Assembly: GCA_028274465.1 (NCBI GenBank)
Contig: CM051456.1
Coordinates: 68,806,753 to 68,870,752, forward strand
Reading direction: 5' to 3'
From: Plantago ovata
Taxonomy: Eukaryota > Streptophyta > Magnoliopsida > Lamiales > Plantaginaceae
DNA: 64,000 nt
Position numbers and translations under genes: made by a program. Below, one piece after another: positions 34,379 to 47,368 of this stretch (positions within the stretch are counted from its first letter, which is position 1; the number at the start of each line of letters is the position of its first letter). The notes below the pieces were generated by a model, which saw only the letters and a list, made by a program, of their open reading frames with translations, was not told where the DNA came from and did not search any database.

Positions 34379-35593
34379 AGGCCCATAGGCATTTTGATCC
34401 GAGTTATGAAAATAACCACGGTTGCCTTGATTCTGGTACCCACCTCGGGGTCCACGGTTTTGTGGCCTCACATTGCCATAACCTTGCCCGTAGTTCACAT
34501 CTCCAACTACTTGCTCTCCCTCAGCAGCATATACTTCTTGACGGACATCGTTCGTGATATATTGCTCTCTAGCAAATTCAGAACGGCACAAGTAGGCCGG
34601 GTGCCCATAATTCTTGCAGACACCACAAACTTCCGTAGAAGGAGAAGGAACGCTTTGCCTCAAAGCTTTCTTCACTTCATGGGCGAACCCATCAAAGACA
34701 TTTTGCTCCACTACTACCTTGGCTTCACCTCTTTGCTCCTTTTGGAGCACATGAGCCCTCACATTCCGGTTTTGTGAGTTCCGGTACATCATGTCCAGCT
34801 TCACTTGGGCTTGACAAGGAAGCACCTCCCCCATACTACCTCCACAAATACTATCCACTTGAGATTGAATCTCAGGATGTAAACAATTGTAAAAGAATTG
34901 GAGAAGCTGAGCTTTATCATACCCGTTATGTGGGCATCGATGATGCAATCCCATGAATCGATCATAGGCCTCGTGGAAAGGCTCATCGTACCTCTGCTCG
35001 AAGGAGCTAATTTGGCTCTTCATAGCCATTGTCTTGGAAGCGGGGTAGTAATGCTCCATGAACTTGTCAAAGCATAGATCCCATGTCGTCAAAGACCCGG
35101 CCTCCAAAGTATTGAGCCAAGCCTTTGCACGATCGCCTAGCCCCATAGAAAAGACCTTCATGCGGAGATCATCATCCGTGACACCAGCTCCCGGTCGCCC
35201 AAGATGGAGAACAAAGTTCTCGAGCTCATTCAAGTATCCTATCACGTCCTCATTGGCCATCCCATAGAATTTGGGAAGTTGTTGGAACATGTGATTCTTG
35301 ATCTCCAAGTTCCTGGTGGCATCATTGAGGACAATTGCTGGTCCTCTAGCCCCAACCGTAGGCTTTGTAAGTGTACGGATAGGTCTCTCCGCCATTTCAC
35401 CTTCCAAGTAAACCGATTCAAGAATTGGCTCCAAAAGATAAGAAGAAGACTCTTCCAGAATACCAGAAGTAGAAGCTCTAGATGCTACCCCATCAAACTC
35501 GAGATTCAAATTCCTCCTTCTCCTTTGAAACAAACGATCAATCTCGTCTACAAAAGGTTCAATAATAGGTCCACCCGTTCGGGTTCTAGGCAT
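34379..35593 (-). pseudogene. Inner Athila gag, N-terminal part
   Basis: ATG at 35593 (M-P-R-T-R-T-G-G). It carries the gag core with L-P-K-F-Y-G-M and K-A-W-L-N-T-L-E, and the zinc knuckle C-G-V-C-K-N-Y-G-H-P-A-Y-L-C. About 400 codons are intact up to the TRIM insertion, where the frame runs into TRIM sequence. The leader between primer site and ATG is about 120 bp. Confidence 0.9.
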
Positions 35594-35714
35594 GCACTCA
35601 CCTAAAATACAAAATAGTGAGTATCTCAAGCAAAAAGAAACAAAAACAGAAATGAGACAAAGAAGAGATGTTGGCTGAAAAAACCAAAACAAAAACACCA
35701 ACCAAAGGAGTTAA

Positions 35715-35732
35715 GTCCCCGGCAACGACGCC
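35715..35732 (-). other. Primer binding site of the inner Athila, tRNA-Asp type
   Basis: Minus strand TGGCGTCGTTGCCGGGGA; the consensus has C at the sixth position. The outer copy at 37685-37702 reads TGGCGCCGCTGCCGGGAA, with other changes. Confidence 0.88.
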
Positions 35733-35736
35733 AAAT

Positions 35737-37141
35737 TGATGATGTCGTTTTTCACCAATTAAATTTGTTTTAAAAGCCTAAGAACACTTATCACTACACA
35801 AACTAGAGTGCAATGGCAAGTTGTCCCCGAGTGTCGTTCTCTCGGGACCTAACGTGGCTTTGCTTGGGGTTTTTGCAAGCAATTTCAGTCAACGAATTCA
35901 AAGTTGATAGAATCGTTTCCTTTGAACAATAGCAACGAGAAATTAGATTTATGTAAACACGATTGGAAAACGGTTGGTGGTAGAAATCAAATACACATGC
36001 ATGGGTTACGAATATGCTCACAAGTTCAGTGCGTAGAACCTTCGATCAAGTCTGCTAAGCAACTTGTCTAGGCAAATTTAAGACACACATCATGAAAGAT
36101 CACTATCAATAATTTAGAGGTGCTTGTCACCAACACCATTTATCTAGCATGCTGCAAATCTCTAACATACAATCCTATAGCTTTCATTGACCAAGAGTTT
36201 GTCACTATACTCAATTCGAATATATTTTATAGGCAACTAAGAATCATATGAAGGGATTTGCAACAAGATTGAATCACAATCTCATGTAAGCATAAACATA
36301 ACCCATAGCATGCATATTCTACATTCTACCACCAACACAAAAGATTTAGCTACTCATATTCATCAACATAGACATCAATTCATATGAATAATAATTGGAA
36401 TTCATCATATCAAACTACAAGACAAGGGAGTGATACAAGTTACCACCAAAGCTGTCACTAATCGGTGGAAAGCAAAGAAAACCCCTCCGTAGATGATTAC
36501 AAAGGATGAATCCTCAATCAAAACCTTGAATCCCAAGCTAGAATACAAAGAAATCTGAATATTCTTTGAGTTTTGGGGCTTAGGAGCTCTCCAAAACGAA
36601 GTTACAGTTCAAAAGATATTCAAAAAATGATCAAAGATCAGATCTAAGAAGGAAAATCCGAAAACGTAACCGCTGCCAAGCGGACCGCTTGGAGAAGCCA
36701 AGCAGAGTGCTTGGCAAGCGAAGCGCTTCGGGTACTCCAAGCGCTTCGCTTGGCTTCTGTGCCAAAGCTCCTGGAAATTGAAGCGAAGCGCTTCACTATT
36801 CCAGGCGCTTAGCTTGGCTCTTGGGCAGATTTTTGTCTTCAAACTCAATCTTTTTGCCCTCGCATGGCCCTCGGGTGCCTTGGACTCATCCTTCTCGATG
36901 CTTATTGAAGCTCAAACACTTACAAACAAGCCACGGAGATTGGGGAACTTCAACGGGGCCGTCTTTTCCATCAAAAGGGCTCGTTTTTAGCTCCAAAAAC
37001 ACCGTTTCGTACCTAAGTGCCTGAAAATGCAGAAAACACAAAACGTGACACAATTCTACAAAACTAACCAAAAAACAAGGCTAAAAGATAGCAAAAGAAG
37101 GTGAAAAAGACAAGATGAACGCGTCAAAAATGCGTTCATCA
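35737..37141 (-). repeat. 5' LTR of the inner Athila element
   Basis: 1,405 bp, the same length as its partner at 26802-28206. It shares CTTGGGGTTTTTGCAAGCAA and GAATTCAAAGTTG with that partner, against the outer pair. It differs from the partner at roughly 1% of sites in the parts compared. Confidence 0.93.
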
Positions 37142-37146
37142 TCATC

Positions 37147-37563
37147 CGTAACACCAGCTCCTGGTCGCCCAAGATGGAGAACAAAATTCTCGAGCTCATT
37201 CAAGAACCCAATCACGTCCTCATTAGCCATCCCATAGAATTTGGGAAGTTGTTGGAACATGTGATTCTTGATCTCCAAGTTCCTGGTGGCATCATTGAGG
37301 ACAATTGCTGGTCCTCTAGCCCCAACCGTAGGCTTAGTAAGTGTATGTATAGGTCTCTCCGCCATTTCACCCTCCAAGTAAATAGATTCAAGAACCGGCT
37401 CCAAAAGATAAGAAGAAGACTCTTCCCGAATACCAGAAGTAGAAGCTCTAGATGCTACTCCTTCAAACTCGAGATTCAAATTCCTCCTTCTCCTTTGAAA
37501 CAAACGATCGATCTCGTCTACAAAAGGTTCAATAATAGGTCCACCCGTTCGGGTTCTAGGCAT
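37147..37563 (-). pseudogene. Athila gag, outer copy, N-terminal part
   Basis: ATG at 37563, with the same M-P-R-T-R-T-G-G start as the inner copy. It ends after G-A-G-V-T-D-D-D, where the inner Athila is inserted; the rest is at 25272-26801. Confidence 0.9.
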
Positions 37564-37706
37564 GCACTTACCTGAAATACAAGATAGTGAGTATCTCAAG
37601 CAAAAAGAAACAAAAACAGAAATGAGACAAAGAAGAGATGTTGGCTGAAAAAACCAAAACAAAAACACCAACCAAAGGAGTTAAGTTCCCGGCAGCGGCG
37701 CCAAAT

Positions 37707-39111
37707 TGATGATGTCGTTTTTCACCAATTAAATTTGTTTTAAAAGCCTAAGAACACTTATCACTACACAAACTAGAGTGCAATGGCAAGTTGTCCCCGA
37801 GTGTCGTTCTCTCGGGACCTAACGTGGCTTTGCTTGAGGTTTTTGCAAGTAATTTCAGTCAACGAGTTCAAATGTTGATAGAATCGTTTCCTTTGAACAA
37901 TAGCAACGAGAAATCAGATTTATGTAAACAAGTTTGGAAAACGGTTGGTGGTAGAAATCAAATACACATGCATGGGTTACGTATATGCTCACAAGTTCAG
38001 TGCGTAGAACCTTCGATCAAGTCTGCTAAGCAACTTGTCTAGGCAAATTTAAGACACACATCATGAAAGATCACTATCAATAATTTAGAGGTGCTTGTCA
38101 CCCACACCATTTATCTAGCATGCTGCAAATCTCTAACATACAATCCTATAGCTTTCATTGACCAAGAGTTTGTCACTATACTCAATTCGTATATATTTTA
38201 TAGGCAACTAAGAATCATATGAAGGGATTTGCAGCAAGATTGAATCACAATCTCATGTAAGCATAAACATAACCCATAGCATGCATATTCTACATTCTAC
38301 CACCAACACAAAAGATTTAGCTACTCATATTCATCAACATAGACATCAATTCATATGAATAATAATTAGAATACATCATATCAAACTACAAGACAAGAGA
38401 GTGACACAAGTTACCACCAAAGCTGTCACTAATCGGTGGAAATCAAAGAAAACCTCTCCGTAGATGATTACAAAGGATGAATCCCAATCAAAACCTTGAA
38501 TCCCAAGCTAAAATACAAAGTAATCTGAATATTCTCTGAGTTTTGGGGCTTAGGAGCTCTCCAAAACCAAGTTACAGTTCAAAAGATATTCAAAAAATGA
38601 TCAAAGATCAGATCTAAGAAGGAAAATCCGAAAACGTAACCGCTGCCAAGCGGACCGCTTGGAGAAGCCAAGCGGAGCGCTTGGCAAGCGAACCGCTTCG
38701 GGCACTCCAAGCGCTTCGCTTGGCTTCTGTGCCAAAGCTCCTGGAAATTGAAGCGGAGCGCTTCACTATTCCAGGCGCTTAGCTTGGCTCCTGGGCAGAT
38801 TTTTGTCTTCAAACTCAATCTTTTTGCCCTTGCATGGCCCTCGGGTGCCTTGGACTCATCCTTCTCGATGCTTATTGATACTCAAACACTTACGAACAAG
38901 CCACGGAGATTGGGGAACTTCAACGGGGCCATCTTTTCCATCAAAAAAGGCTCGTTTTTAGCTCCAAAAATGCCGTTTCGTACCTAAGTGCCTGAAAATG
39001 CGGAAAACACAAAACGTGACACTATTCTACAAAACTAACCAAAAAACAAGGCTAGAAGATAGCAAAAGAAGGTAAAAAGACAAGATGAACGCGTCAAAAA
39101 TACGTTCATCA
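37707..39111 (-). repeat. 5' LTR of the outer Athila element
   Basis: Complete 1,405-bp LTR ending CGTTCATCA at 39111. It carries the outer-pair variants and a palindrome cluster at 38643-38795. Confidence 0.92.
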
Positions 39112-40992
39112 CTAGCTTCCAGCTTCCATTAATCATTGATCTAATCATTCGATTATCTTCTAAAGATTGTGACTGAACTCAGAACAATTCTAAGCTGCCT
39201 ACGTACCCTCAGGATCAAGTCAAACGTAGTTCAATTCTTCGTTGATGAATTCTCCATGGATGCTAGGAAATCCATATTCAAAATCTGCATTAAGCAAAAC
39301 AAGAAATCTCAAAGATCATAATAAAATGAGAATTTATCAAAGAAGAAAAGAAAGAAGTTAGAACGAATACAACCGTGGAAGAAATCCAAAAAGGGAGGAG
39401 AGCTCTAAGCCACAAACAAACTACAACACGTATCAAAACCCTAACCTTTTTATACACCAGCCGCACAGACTGGATATAAACATGCAAAACGTGTATACTA
39501 AGTTACATGGGCTTGGCCCAGTTGGTTGGTTCTCCTAGTTCCCATAGGAGAGGTCTTGAGTTCGAGTCCCTGGAAAACCAAAACTCTTTTCCTTTCCCCT
39601 TTTGGATTTTTTAGCACTTGAACTCCATTCTAAATTTGTTCAAATGCAATTTCTAACTTTAATTAATTAAATCTAATTTAATCTAATTAATCTTTTCTTC
39701 TTTTATTAATTAAATCTAATTTAATTAATTTACTTTCTAAAAATATAAATTAATTAAGTCCATTGAATTGAATTCAACTTAATTAATTAATTCTATCAAA
39801 TAGAACATCCTCAATAATATTAAATTAAATATTTATCAATCCAATTGATATTTTATTTAATATAGTAATTTAGTCATTAATCTAATTTTAACTTAATTAA
39901 TGATTTCCATCAAATGAAATGTCATAGACAATAGTAAATCAAATGTTACCAATCCAATTGATATTTAATTTACACTAATGCTTAATGGGGAGAATTATCA
40001 CCTAGTTTTATATGACCCATAGGCCCTCACATATCAGGCAACGATCAAATCAAGGTCTTAGTGAATATTCCTAGACAATCGTCACTAGACAATAGTAATA
40101 TGTAAGGAACGTTTGTTGAGGAGATACAAACTGCCTGTGATGTAGAGTACTTTGATGATACGGTCCTTTCATTCTCGAATACTCGAATGAGTCTACAATA
40201 TGGATTAGTGTCTATTCCAATAACTCATCCAATGTCTCTCAATCTTCTTAGTCGATCTAGATGATTATGTCCAAACACCATTTTGACACATATCTTTGCA
40301 GTGGCCACTGACTAACGATCGCACTAAATATGAGATGTAGAGTATTCTCTCCTTGAATCTATTCGGAGGAATGAATCCTGATCTTGGTCCAATCACTGAC
40401 ACCATACGCTTCCTAATATACCCAACGCATGTCGTATCTACCCTACTTTAAGAGTGCATGCGTTGCGCATGGTCAAAGTATATTATTCCACATATGATGT
40501 AGTATTGTCCTCAAGTCTGAGGACTATTACATCACCCTACAATCCGATACTCCCATAGACACTTAAATAGAATTTACCAAATGGTTTCTCGGCTGGGTAT
40601 GCCAACACTCTCCAAAGTGTCCATGTGCCCATCATGAATAACCAAGCTATTCGCAGCAGTGAGAACTACTACATCCTCTAAGGATCTGATGCAACACATG
40701 CTAGTCTCTATCGCATCATTGGTATCCCATATCTCAATGACCATCAACTAGTGGCTAATTTTAGGACTTAAGTTCTGACACGCAAGCTCCCACTAACTTG
40801 GTGATTATCTTTAGTCCTTGGGAACATCTTACAGAATAATTCAAACAACCAAATAATCTATTCAGTAAATGTAATGCCAATTGTATTTATGTATGCTTAA
40901 ATAATGTAACATAAATAAATACCAATAAGCTGAATGCGGTAAAGTACATATCGTCCTTAATGTTGGTTGTCTCTAGGACATATATACTTTCA
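39112..40992 (-). repeat. 3' LTR of the LARD-like element, main part
   Basis: Continues the LTR that starts at 24776-24900, after the outer Athila. It contains a tRNA-like segment (39507-39575), AT-rich TTAATTAA runs, and ends ACTTTCA at 40992. In a 300-bp comparison with 48400-48700 I count three differences. Confidence 0.9.
39507..39575 (+). repeat. tRNA-like (SINE-head-like) segment inside the LARD LTR
   Basis: TGGCCCAGTTGG resembles RNA polymerase III box A and GAGTTCGAGTCCC box B, about 35 bp apart, followed by CTGGAAAACC. The same segment is in the other LTR (47884-47953), where box B is mutated (GAGTTCTTGTCCC). Confidence 0.55.
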
Positions 40993-43900
40993 ATCTCCCA
41001 CTTGGCCTAGAGTCAATCACTCATGTGTGTCCAACATTTAGATTCCTGGAATGGCTAACTTGTCTCTCCAAAGACAAGGTTTTGTGAAAGAATCAGCGTA
41101 GTGTCCTCACGGAGAAATTACTTTATTTGTTTATGTTTCAATCTATCAGTGGTTTCCAAACCAATGATAGTGTCTCAGTAGATCATGCTAGTATCATAAG
41201 ATCTTGGTTCCTTTGCATGTGCAGTCACATTAGTATAATTGCAAGTTCACAATTCGATTACTAACACTTGGAACTACCCCTTGTTCTTCTAAGAACCTTC
41301 TAGCATAATCATACAGTACATAGGTTGTTGAATCTATACATCATTAGATCTAATCTAATATGATACTATTACTAAGATGAATACAAAATTATAATTGTGA
41401 TGAATCCAATCATCATATTTATAATGAAGCTTACTACTCATATATCTAATATATATCTAAGCTAAGCTCCCACTGTCCACGAGATCCGTTCATAATCATC
41501 AGTCACCTGACTGTTTCCTCATGGATCACATCTGTACATTTTAGGCGACAGTTGTACCATACAACATCATGTATATGTACGAAGTTCATACTTCAATAAG
41601 GCAATTTAATATTGACAGTATAACCATGTGATAATAATAACAATAATAGATTCTCCTAGAATTCGATTATTGTTCACCAACACATTATTTATTCAAAATA
41701 GCGAACAGTGTGTAGAGTTTTAATATTCTCTCAAACCTATACAACAAGGTTTCAATATGAGAATATTCTAAATACTTACATTCAAGCCTCTCACAATGAA
41801 ATTCTTGGATGACCAATACCTTGACTGTTAATGTGAAAGCCATCTCATATGATGTTGGTGTCAAACATTTTTTTTTTTTTTTAATCATATAGATAAGAGC
41901 TTCTCACAAACACTTCTAAAGATGTACATATGATTTATCTACTTTTGAAATAAGTTAAACTAATTTACTTATTTCAAATGTAAATGATCAAACTCCTAGA
42001 GGCTTGCATAAGTCCACAATGGTCCTATTTGATTTTGCATATCCATACATGATTTGAATTCGACACTAAGGCCTATAACTCTGTCAAACACACTTTACAA
42101 TAAAGTTTCTCCTCAGAAAGTGGTATAGGCTTGTTATCGAATATATCATGCAATTATTAGATACTCATGCAAGTAAAATCTTATAGGACTGGTCTATAAT
42201 CCAACCAATAGATAATATATAGTATGTCTCCGAGACTCAACTATATAATTCTGATTGTCCTACACTATGTAGGCATAGACTCCGTTGTTGATATAATACT
42301 TTCCTGAAAGAAACTACTACTATGTAATAATAAAATATCAATTTACTTGAGTTCTAAACTTAAGTAATCTCTAGTCCATCTCTTAAGATCCTATGGCTTT
42401 AAACCACCTCTCAAAATCGATATCAAATATCATTTTGTTAGCTATAGGTTATAAACTCATCCCTGCGAGTATGACAATAAATAATCGTGATCCTTCTAAA
42501 GGATTCCATACAATTCAATTTGTCACGACAATTTACTTAACCTAGGAGTTTGTTCATTTGCGTTCGAATTCGTTTAATAATCCTGAATGTTATGAGGCAC
42601 TCTAATATTAGGACACCCAATAAATTATAGTGATCAAGGTAACACTCAAATGCTATCCTTGCTACGAAGAATGTGCAACCTTTAAGTTGCACTGTTTCAA
42701 CTTATGGGAATAACTTATTCATAAAAAGATTACTCTCCAAATGCTTTCATTAGCTTATGGGCATTACCAAGTAACTTACTCCCACTAACCTCAAGCACCG
42801 TTGACTCTTCCTCTGAATTTTTGTCATAGTTAAGTGACAAGTTATCAGCCTCATTAGTTAATTTGTGCTTTTGAAACCATTTCAAACTTTGTACTTCTAT
42901 CCAGTTTATTCCTTGTAAACTCCAAGTCCTAAAAGAATAGCATGTGTCAAGGAACAACATCCAATTTGTCTCTTATAAAGATAGAGATAAAGTTTCACAA
43001 ATTAACACATTCTAAAATCATATTAATCATGAAGAACTTTAATACATATATGGGACAACCCCATATTCAGCTATGTAATAAAGAATCTTACAACATAACT
43101 ATTATGTGTCTCTAAGACTGATTTAGTAAGGATATAATTAGGACAAATATTGAGCTTCAATTGCACGTGTAACAAAGTATATGGGTTAATATGTCGAACA
43201 TAGCATTTCTGTTTCAATGGAACCCATCATGGGAGATTAACCATGTCTAACAAGGTTTAATTAATTCCACTCTATTAGAACCCATGGCCTTTCATAACAA
43301 TCCATAACCATGTTCTAAGTATCAATCTATTGACCCAATCAAAGAATAAAACACTTCGTATAACATGTTTAATCTATTCAGCATTGTGACCTTGTACTTC
43401 TCAAGGGCAGTGAACTCGCATCTTCATAAGCGCAAGTGTTTAGACCAAGGGAAATATAAATCACATGGTGAATTAGGACAATTGCCAATTTAAATGCTCA
43501 CACATTCCTTGCAATGTGTGTCTTCTCAAATTATTATTTGGTATTCATCCTTTTCCAAAAGATCTAGTGAATACCAATTAATTATAAGATAAAACTACAA
43601 TCCATATGTTTCAAAACAAATGGTGTTAAGTAGTCTAACTTACTTAACACTTGTCATTCTTATCTCACAAGTTCAACCAAGTTGACAAATAACATAATTT
43701 TGGGAAATTGGTTTGTTATGTTGGTCTTGTTATCGTGTATTGAGAAAGTCATGTCTTATGGTTAAGAACTTTTGATCCATGTTCTTGAAGACGTCTACCT
43801 CTATACTACTAGCGTAACTAAATAGTAGGTAAATCCATTATCGTCTTAACAAGTACGGGAACAATGTTCTTAACATATGAAATTAATAGTCAAATAATTT

Positions 43901-46559
43901 CATTTGTAATTAGTATCCAACACTAAAATTACTTCATAGACATAACCAACTTTCAATACGCAATAATGTGCTTGAATCTCTAAGCAATAATTGCTTTAAG
44001 TCCAAGGAATCAAACTTTGCTACCCATACTCTCATTGAATTACTATAATTTCAATAGAGTGAATTATTCGTTAGACATTTACTCTTTCTTCCAAGGTCAT
44101 TTTAAGATAAATGGAAATATACTTAGAGCAGCTCTTAGTATATTTATTCTACCTTCCATTCCTTGCGGATTGGTTTAATAGAACCGCTCACTGTGAGCAC
44201 CATTACCCATGGATGATGTTCTTGCAAAAGACTATGAGTAGTAAGCAACTTTAGTCAATCTCACTTTTATTGTATTTAATATTCACTATGAAAATTAATA
44301 CAAATCATGAAGTGACTTAATAACAAATTAATTGAAGAAATGTTAAGCAATATTCTCTAAGAATTTCAACATCCTCAATTGACTTTCTTATTCCAAATAA
44401 TATGAGAGCTCGTGAGGAGAAATCAAATTTCAACATTTAAAGACAATACACACTGACTATCATAAGAACTTGTACTCCCACTGAGTTAGCCAAACTCTAT
44501 AATAGACGTTGACCAAAGTCATTGTTCATCATACATGTTCTAAGAGGTATCTTCTATAATGTCTTCATATTCTCATGTTGTGTAAGCTACTTGTGTACCA
44601 TACACGCCTAAGTAAAATATGTTACGTACTTGTCCTTGTCTTTAATATAAGTATTCTTGTCCAACTCGAAATACTCAAATTCAAACACAAGACAATCTTG
44701 GGTACGTGCTTGTCCAAGACAAATTCAATTAAATCAAACGCAAATCACAGTACAGTCAAAATGTCATTGGTAAATAAATTAAACTAATAGTATTCATCAA
44801 TGTCATTCTACAACAACCTTATAAAACATAATGTAAATAAAGCGTGAATTAAATTTAACTCAACTTAAATAACAATTCACAATATCCTAATTCAGCGACT
44901 AAATAATCAAGGCCTTTTGACTTATTTAGTTCCATTAATTTTATCATATTCACCGACCCCATTGGAAGAATACGGATTCATTTCTAATATGAATTTTAAT
45001 GACCAAGATCCAAATCTGCACTACTACAGCCCCTGCTATGGTTGATCACTGTAATAGCCAAATAAAGTAGGTCTCTAAACCAATTGTATAATACAACTCT
45101 TGATTGACCAAAGCTACTTTGATCGACGTCCTATAGGCTATGCCTGACGCTATGGCAACTCGACATAGCCCAAGTAAGTCACAACCATCACACAGTACCA
45201 ACTATGGACCTATGAAAGAGATTTTTCATCGGCAAACAGAGTAAGCACTATGGTGCATATTACTCATGAGATTAGATGGTTCCATTCATCATTCAATTAT
45301 GACGGGTGACGTCGTGCGATCAAATCGAGACTTAAATTTTAGATGGGGCACATTTATGTCGGGGTATTTAATCGCTTAAACAAGATCTTAGATAACTATG
45401 AAACATAGGGCGCCGCCTACCCACGCATACAATTCGCGGGCAAACAAATAATGAGTGCCGCCTACTCATGCATACAATATGCGGACAAGCAAGTAATGGG
45501 TGTCGCCTACCCATACATATGACAGATGCGGTCCGGAAACTAGTGGGTGCCGCCTACCCATAAATAGCGGACATAAAGTGCTATACTGATTTAAAGTAAA
45601 TCATATAGACATTCAAAGATGTGTGAGCAAGTAATTGTGAGTTAAAGTTTGCAAGAAAATATAATTTGTCTCATCTTTATACTTCTAAAGTAATTATAAA
45701 TATTTTACTTCAAAAATAAAACATTTATTAATTTCCAAGAAATTAAAAGAAATTATAAATCAAATTTATTATAATTTGTAAGTCATTAATCTAATCCGGA
45801 AATTTATAAACATTTAAACAAGTTTCTACATTAATATAATCTCTAAAGAATATATTAATATTTAAACTTAGTTTATAAGCTATGTCCAACATGTATCTAA
45901 TCATTAATATAAATCTCCAAAATTAATATTATGATATAAATATAATTTATAAACTACTCATGAATTAAATAATAAGTTTCTAAACCTCTAGGGATTTATT
46001 TTAATTTCCAGAAAACTTTTATGAAGTTTCTAAAACTTATGAGAGCTAAATCGAACGTATCAGATACTCAGAGGACCAGTGACAATTTTCAGAATTGTAA
46101 AATCAAATTTTAATGGTCAAATTGAAATTTAAAAAACCTAAGGATTGGATTTATGAATATAAACAGTGCAGGGACCTCTGCTACAATAAGACAGAAGAAT
46201 CTGTCAAATTGTAATAAAGGTCCCCAAACTTCTGCTCCTTTCAACCACGCCCTTATACTTTCTGCAAATGTTCAATTCGGTCCCTGCAAGTTCCAAAAGC
46301 TTGCACAATGGTCCTACAATGGAGTTTTCATCTCCAATTTGATTTTCCCATCAATCTTAGTGTTCTAAACACAAATCCAACAATCAATCAATCATTAAAC
46401 ATCATCCATCCATACGAATCATCAATAGATCGAATCAAAAGGCATTAAGAATCAAAATCCCAATTTATTTATTTTTTATTTTTATTTTTTATTTTTATAA
46501 ATCGATCGATCGATCAAATCGATATGCGATCCCGTTCGTGTCTAGTTCAGTCGGATCGA
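40993..46559 (-). other. Non-coding interior of the LARD-like element
   Basis: About 5.5 kb of AT-rich sequence with no long frames, no RT, integrase or gag motif on either strand. A frame of 76 residues at 42960-42730 is too short and unsupported to call. A 45-bp tandem repeat lies at 45408-45590. Confidence 0.65.
45408..45590. repeat. 45-47-bp tandem repeat, four copies, in the LARD interior
   Basis: Units start at 45408, 45453, 45498 and 45545. Each has (C/T)GCCGCCTAC(C/T)CA followed by an ATACA(A/T) stretch, GCGG and an AT-rich tail. They are much more GC-rich than the surrounding DNA. Confidence 0.85.
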
Positions 46560-46963
46560 TTCCGACTTCAGCTAACATCGTCGAATCTCATCCTCCCGCT
46601 TTTGAATTGATTCAAGTTCAAGGCTGTGGAGCTTTCATGGGCCGCCATCAATGGCGGCTCGAGCTCTTCAATTCTTGAAGAATCGAATCGTGAAACTGAA
46701 GGCACGGTTGAGGAGAGGGCGAGAAACGGAGAAGAATGATATCTTCGGTTCGACGAACGTAGGTCAAACGGAGCCGAGCTCCGGCGAAGCTCCAAGCTTC
46801 GGTCATGGCGGATGAACTAAGCAGGAAACCCACGGGAAGATGATGATGATGTCATGATGATGATTGAACCCAACAATAACAAATTGATAATAATTAATCA
46901 ATCATCAATTAATCTAATCGGATCTAATCTGATTGTTAATACAAAACTCTTCAAACCCACGTA
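46560..46963 (-). other. GC-richer leader region of the LARD-like element
   Basis: Between the AT-rich interior and the MITE. It includes a (ATCG)n run near 46500, a perfect hairpin GCCGCCAT-CA-ATGGCGGC (46641-46658) and short unsupported frames on the minus strand. It may be the element's 5' leader or a captured fragment. Confidence 0.45.
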
Positions 46964-47210
46964 CTCATCCGTCCCAGAGCAGTTGCACCATTTACTTTTG
47001 GGCACAGAAAATAACGAGAAGAGTTAAATATTGAGTTATATTGATAGTGGGTGTTGCTTTTACTTTATGGAGGATTTGTATCCACAAAAATGTGTTGATG
47101 AAATATAAAATTATTATAACCATGTCCAAATATGGCAAAGAAATGAAATGGTGCAACTCTCGGGACGCCCAAAATGGCAAAATGGTGCAACTGTTTTGGG
47201 ATGGAGGGAG
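46964..47210. mobile_element. Stowaway-type MITE (Tc1/mariner) in the LARD leader
   Basis: 247 bp between TA dinucleotides (46962-46963 and 47211-47212). The left end CTCATCCGTCCCAGAGCAGTTGCACC pairs with the right end, whose complement reads CTCCCTCCATCCCAAAACAG followed by TTGCACC. The CTCC(C)TCCGTCCC terminus and TA duplication are diagnostic of Stowaway MITEs. No coding capacity. Confidence 0.88.
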
Positions 47211-47355
47211 TATAGAAGAAATCAAATTTCATACTAATAACTAAACCCAGTTCGTGACCATGAAATTTTATAATGAGAACAAATTATAATTCTTCAAATT
47301 AAAAATTCAGAATAAGCATAAAATAACATGTAAATAATTCATTCAATCAAGCCTA

Positions 47356-47367
47356 GCTCTGATACCA
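47356..47367 (-). other. Primer binding site of the LARD-like element (initiator tRNA-Met)
   Basis: Minus strand TGGTATCAGAGC, one base from the LTR at 47369. Confidence 0.92.
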
Positions 47368-47368
47368 C

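Larger units (their letters stand above)
26802..37141 (-). mobile_element. Inner Athila-type element, pol-less
   Basis: Target duplication TCATC (26797-26801 and 37142-37146). Two full 1,405-bp LTRs, TGATGATGTCG to CGTTCATCA, at 26802-28206 and 35737-37141. The primer site complement TCCCCGGCAACGACGCCA at 35715-35732 matches tRNA-Asp, with one change, as is usual for Athila. The interior holds gag, protease and an extra gene but no RT, RNase H or integrase: the protease is followed at once by the AACAAAGGCGCTT...GGGAGGCAACCC spacer that in Athila elements follows pol. Probably mobilised in trans, if at all. Confidence 0.93.
24901..39111 (-). mobile_element. Outer Athila-type element, deleted and split by a second Athila
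   Basis: LTR ends TGATGATGTCG and CGTTCATCA; the target duplication CCAGC (24896-24900) / CTAGC (39112-39116) has one mismatch. Parts: truncated 3' LTR 24901-25271, protease and gag 25272-26801, insertion 26802-37141, gag start 37563-37147, primer site, 5' LTR 37707-39111. The two outer LTRs share variants (TTGAGGTTTTTGCAAGTAAT and GAGTTCAAATGTTG) that the inner pair lacks, which confirms the pairing. A deletion joins mid-LTR to the protease, removing pol, the extra gene and the purine tract. Confidence 0.9.

Noticed and set aside
42730..42960. 76-residue frame in the LARD interior as a gag remnant
   Set aside because: No zinc knuckle or gag motif; too short for a call.
46641..46658. GCCGCCAT hairpin as a terminator or microRNA precursor
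   Set aside because: Arms of eight bases only; too short for a precursor.
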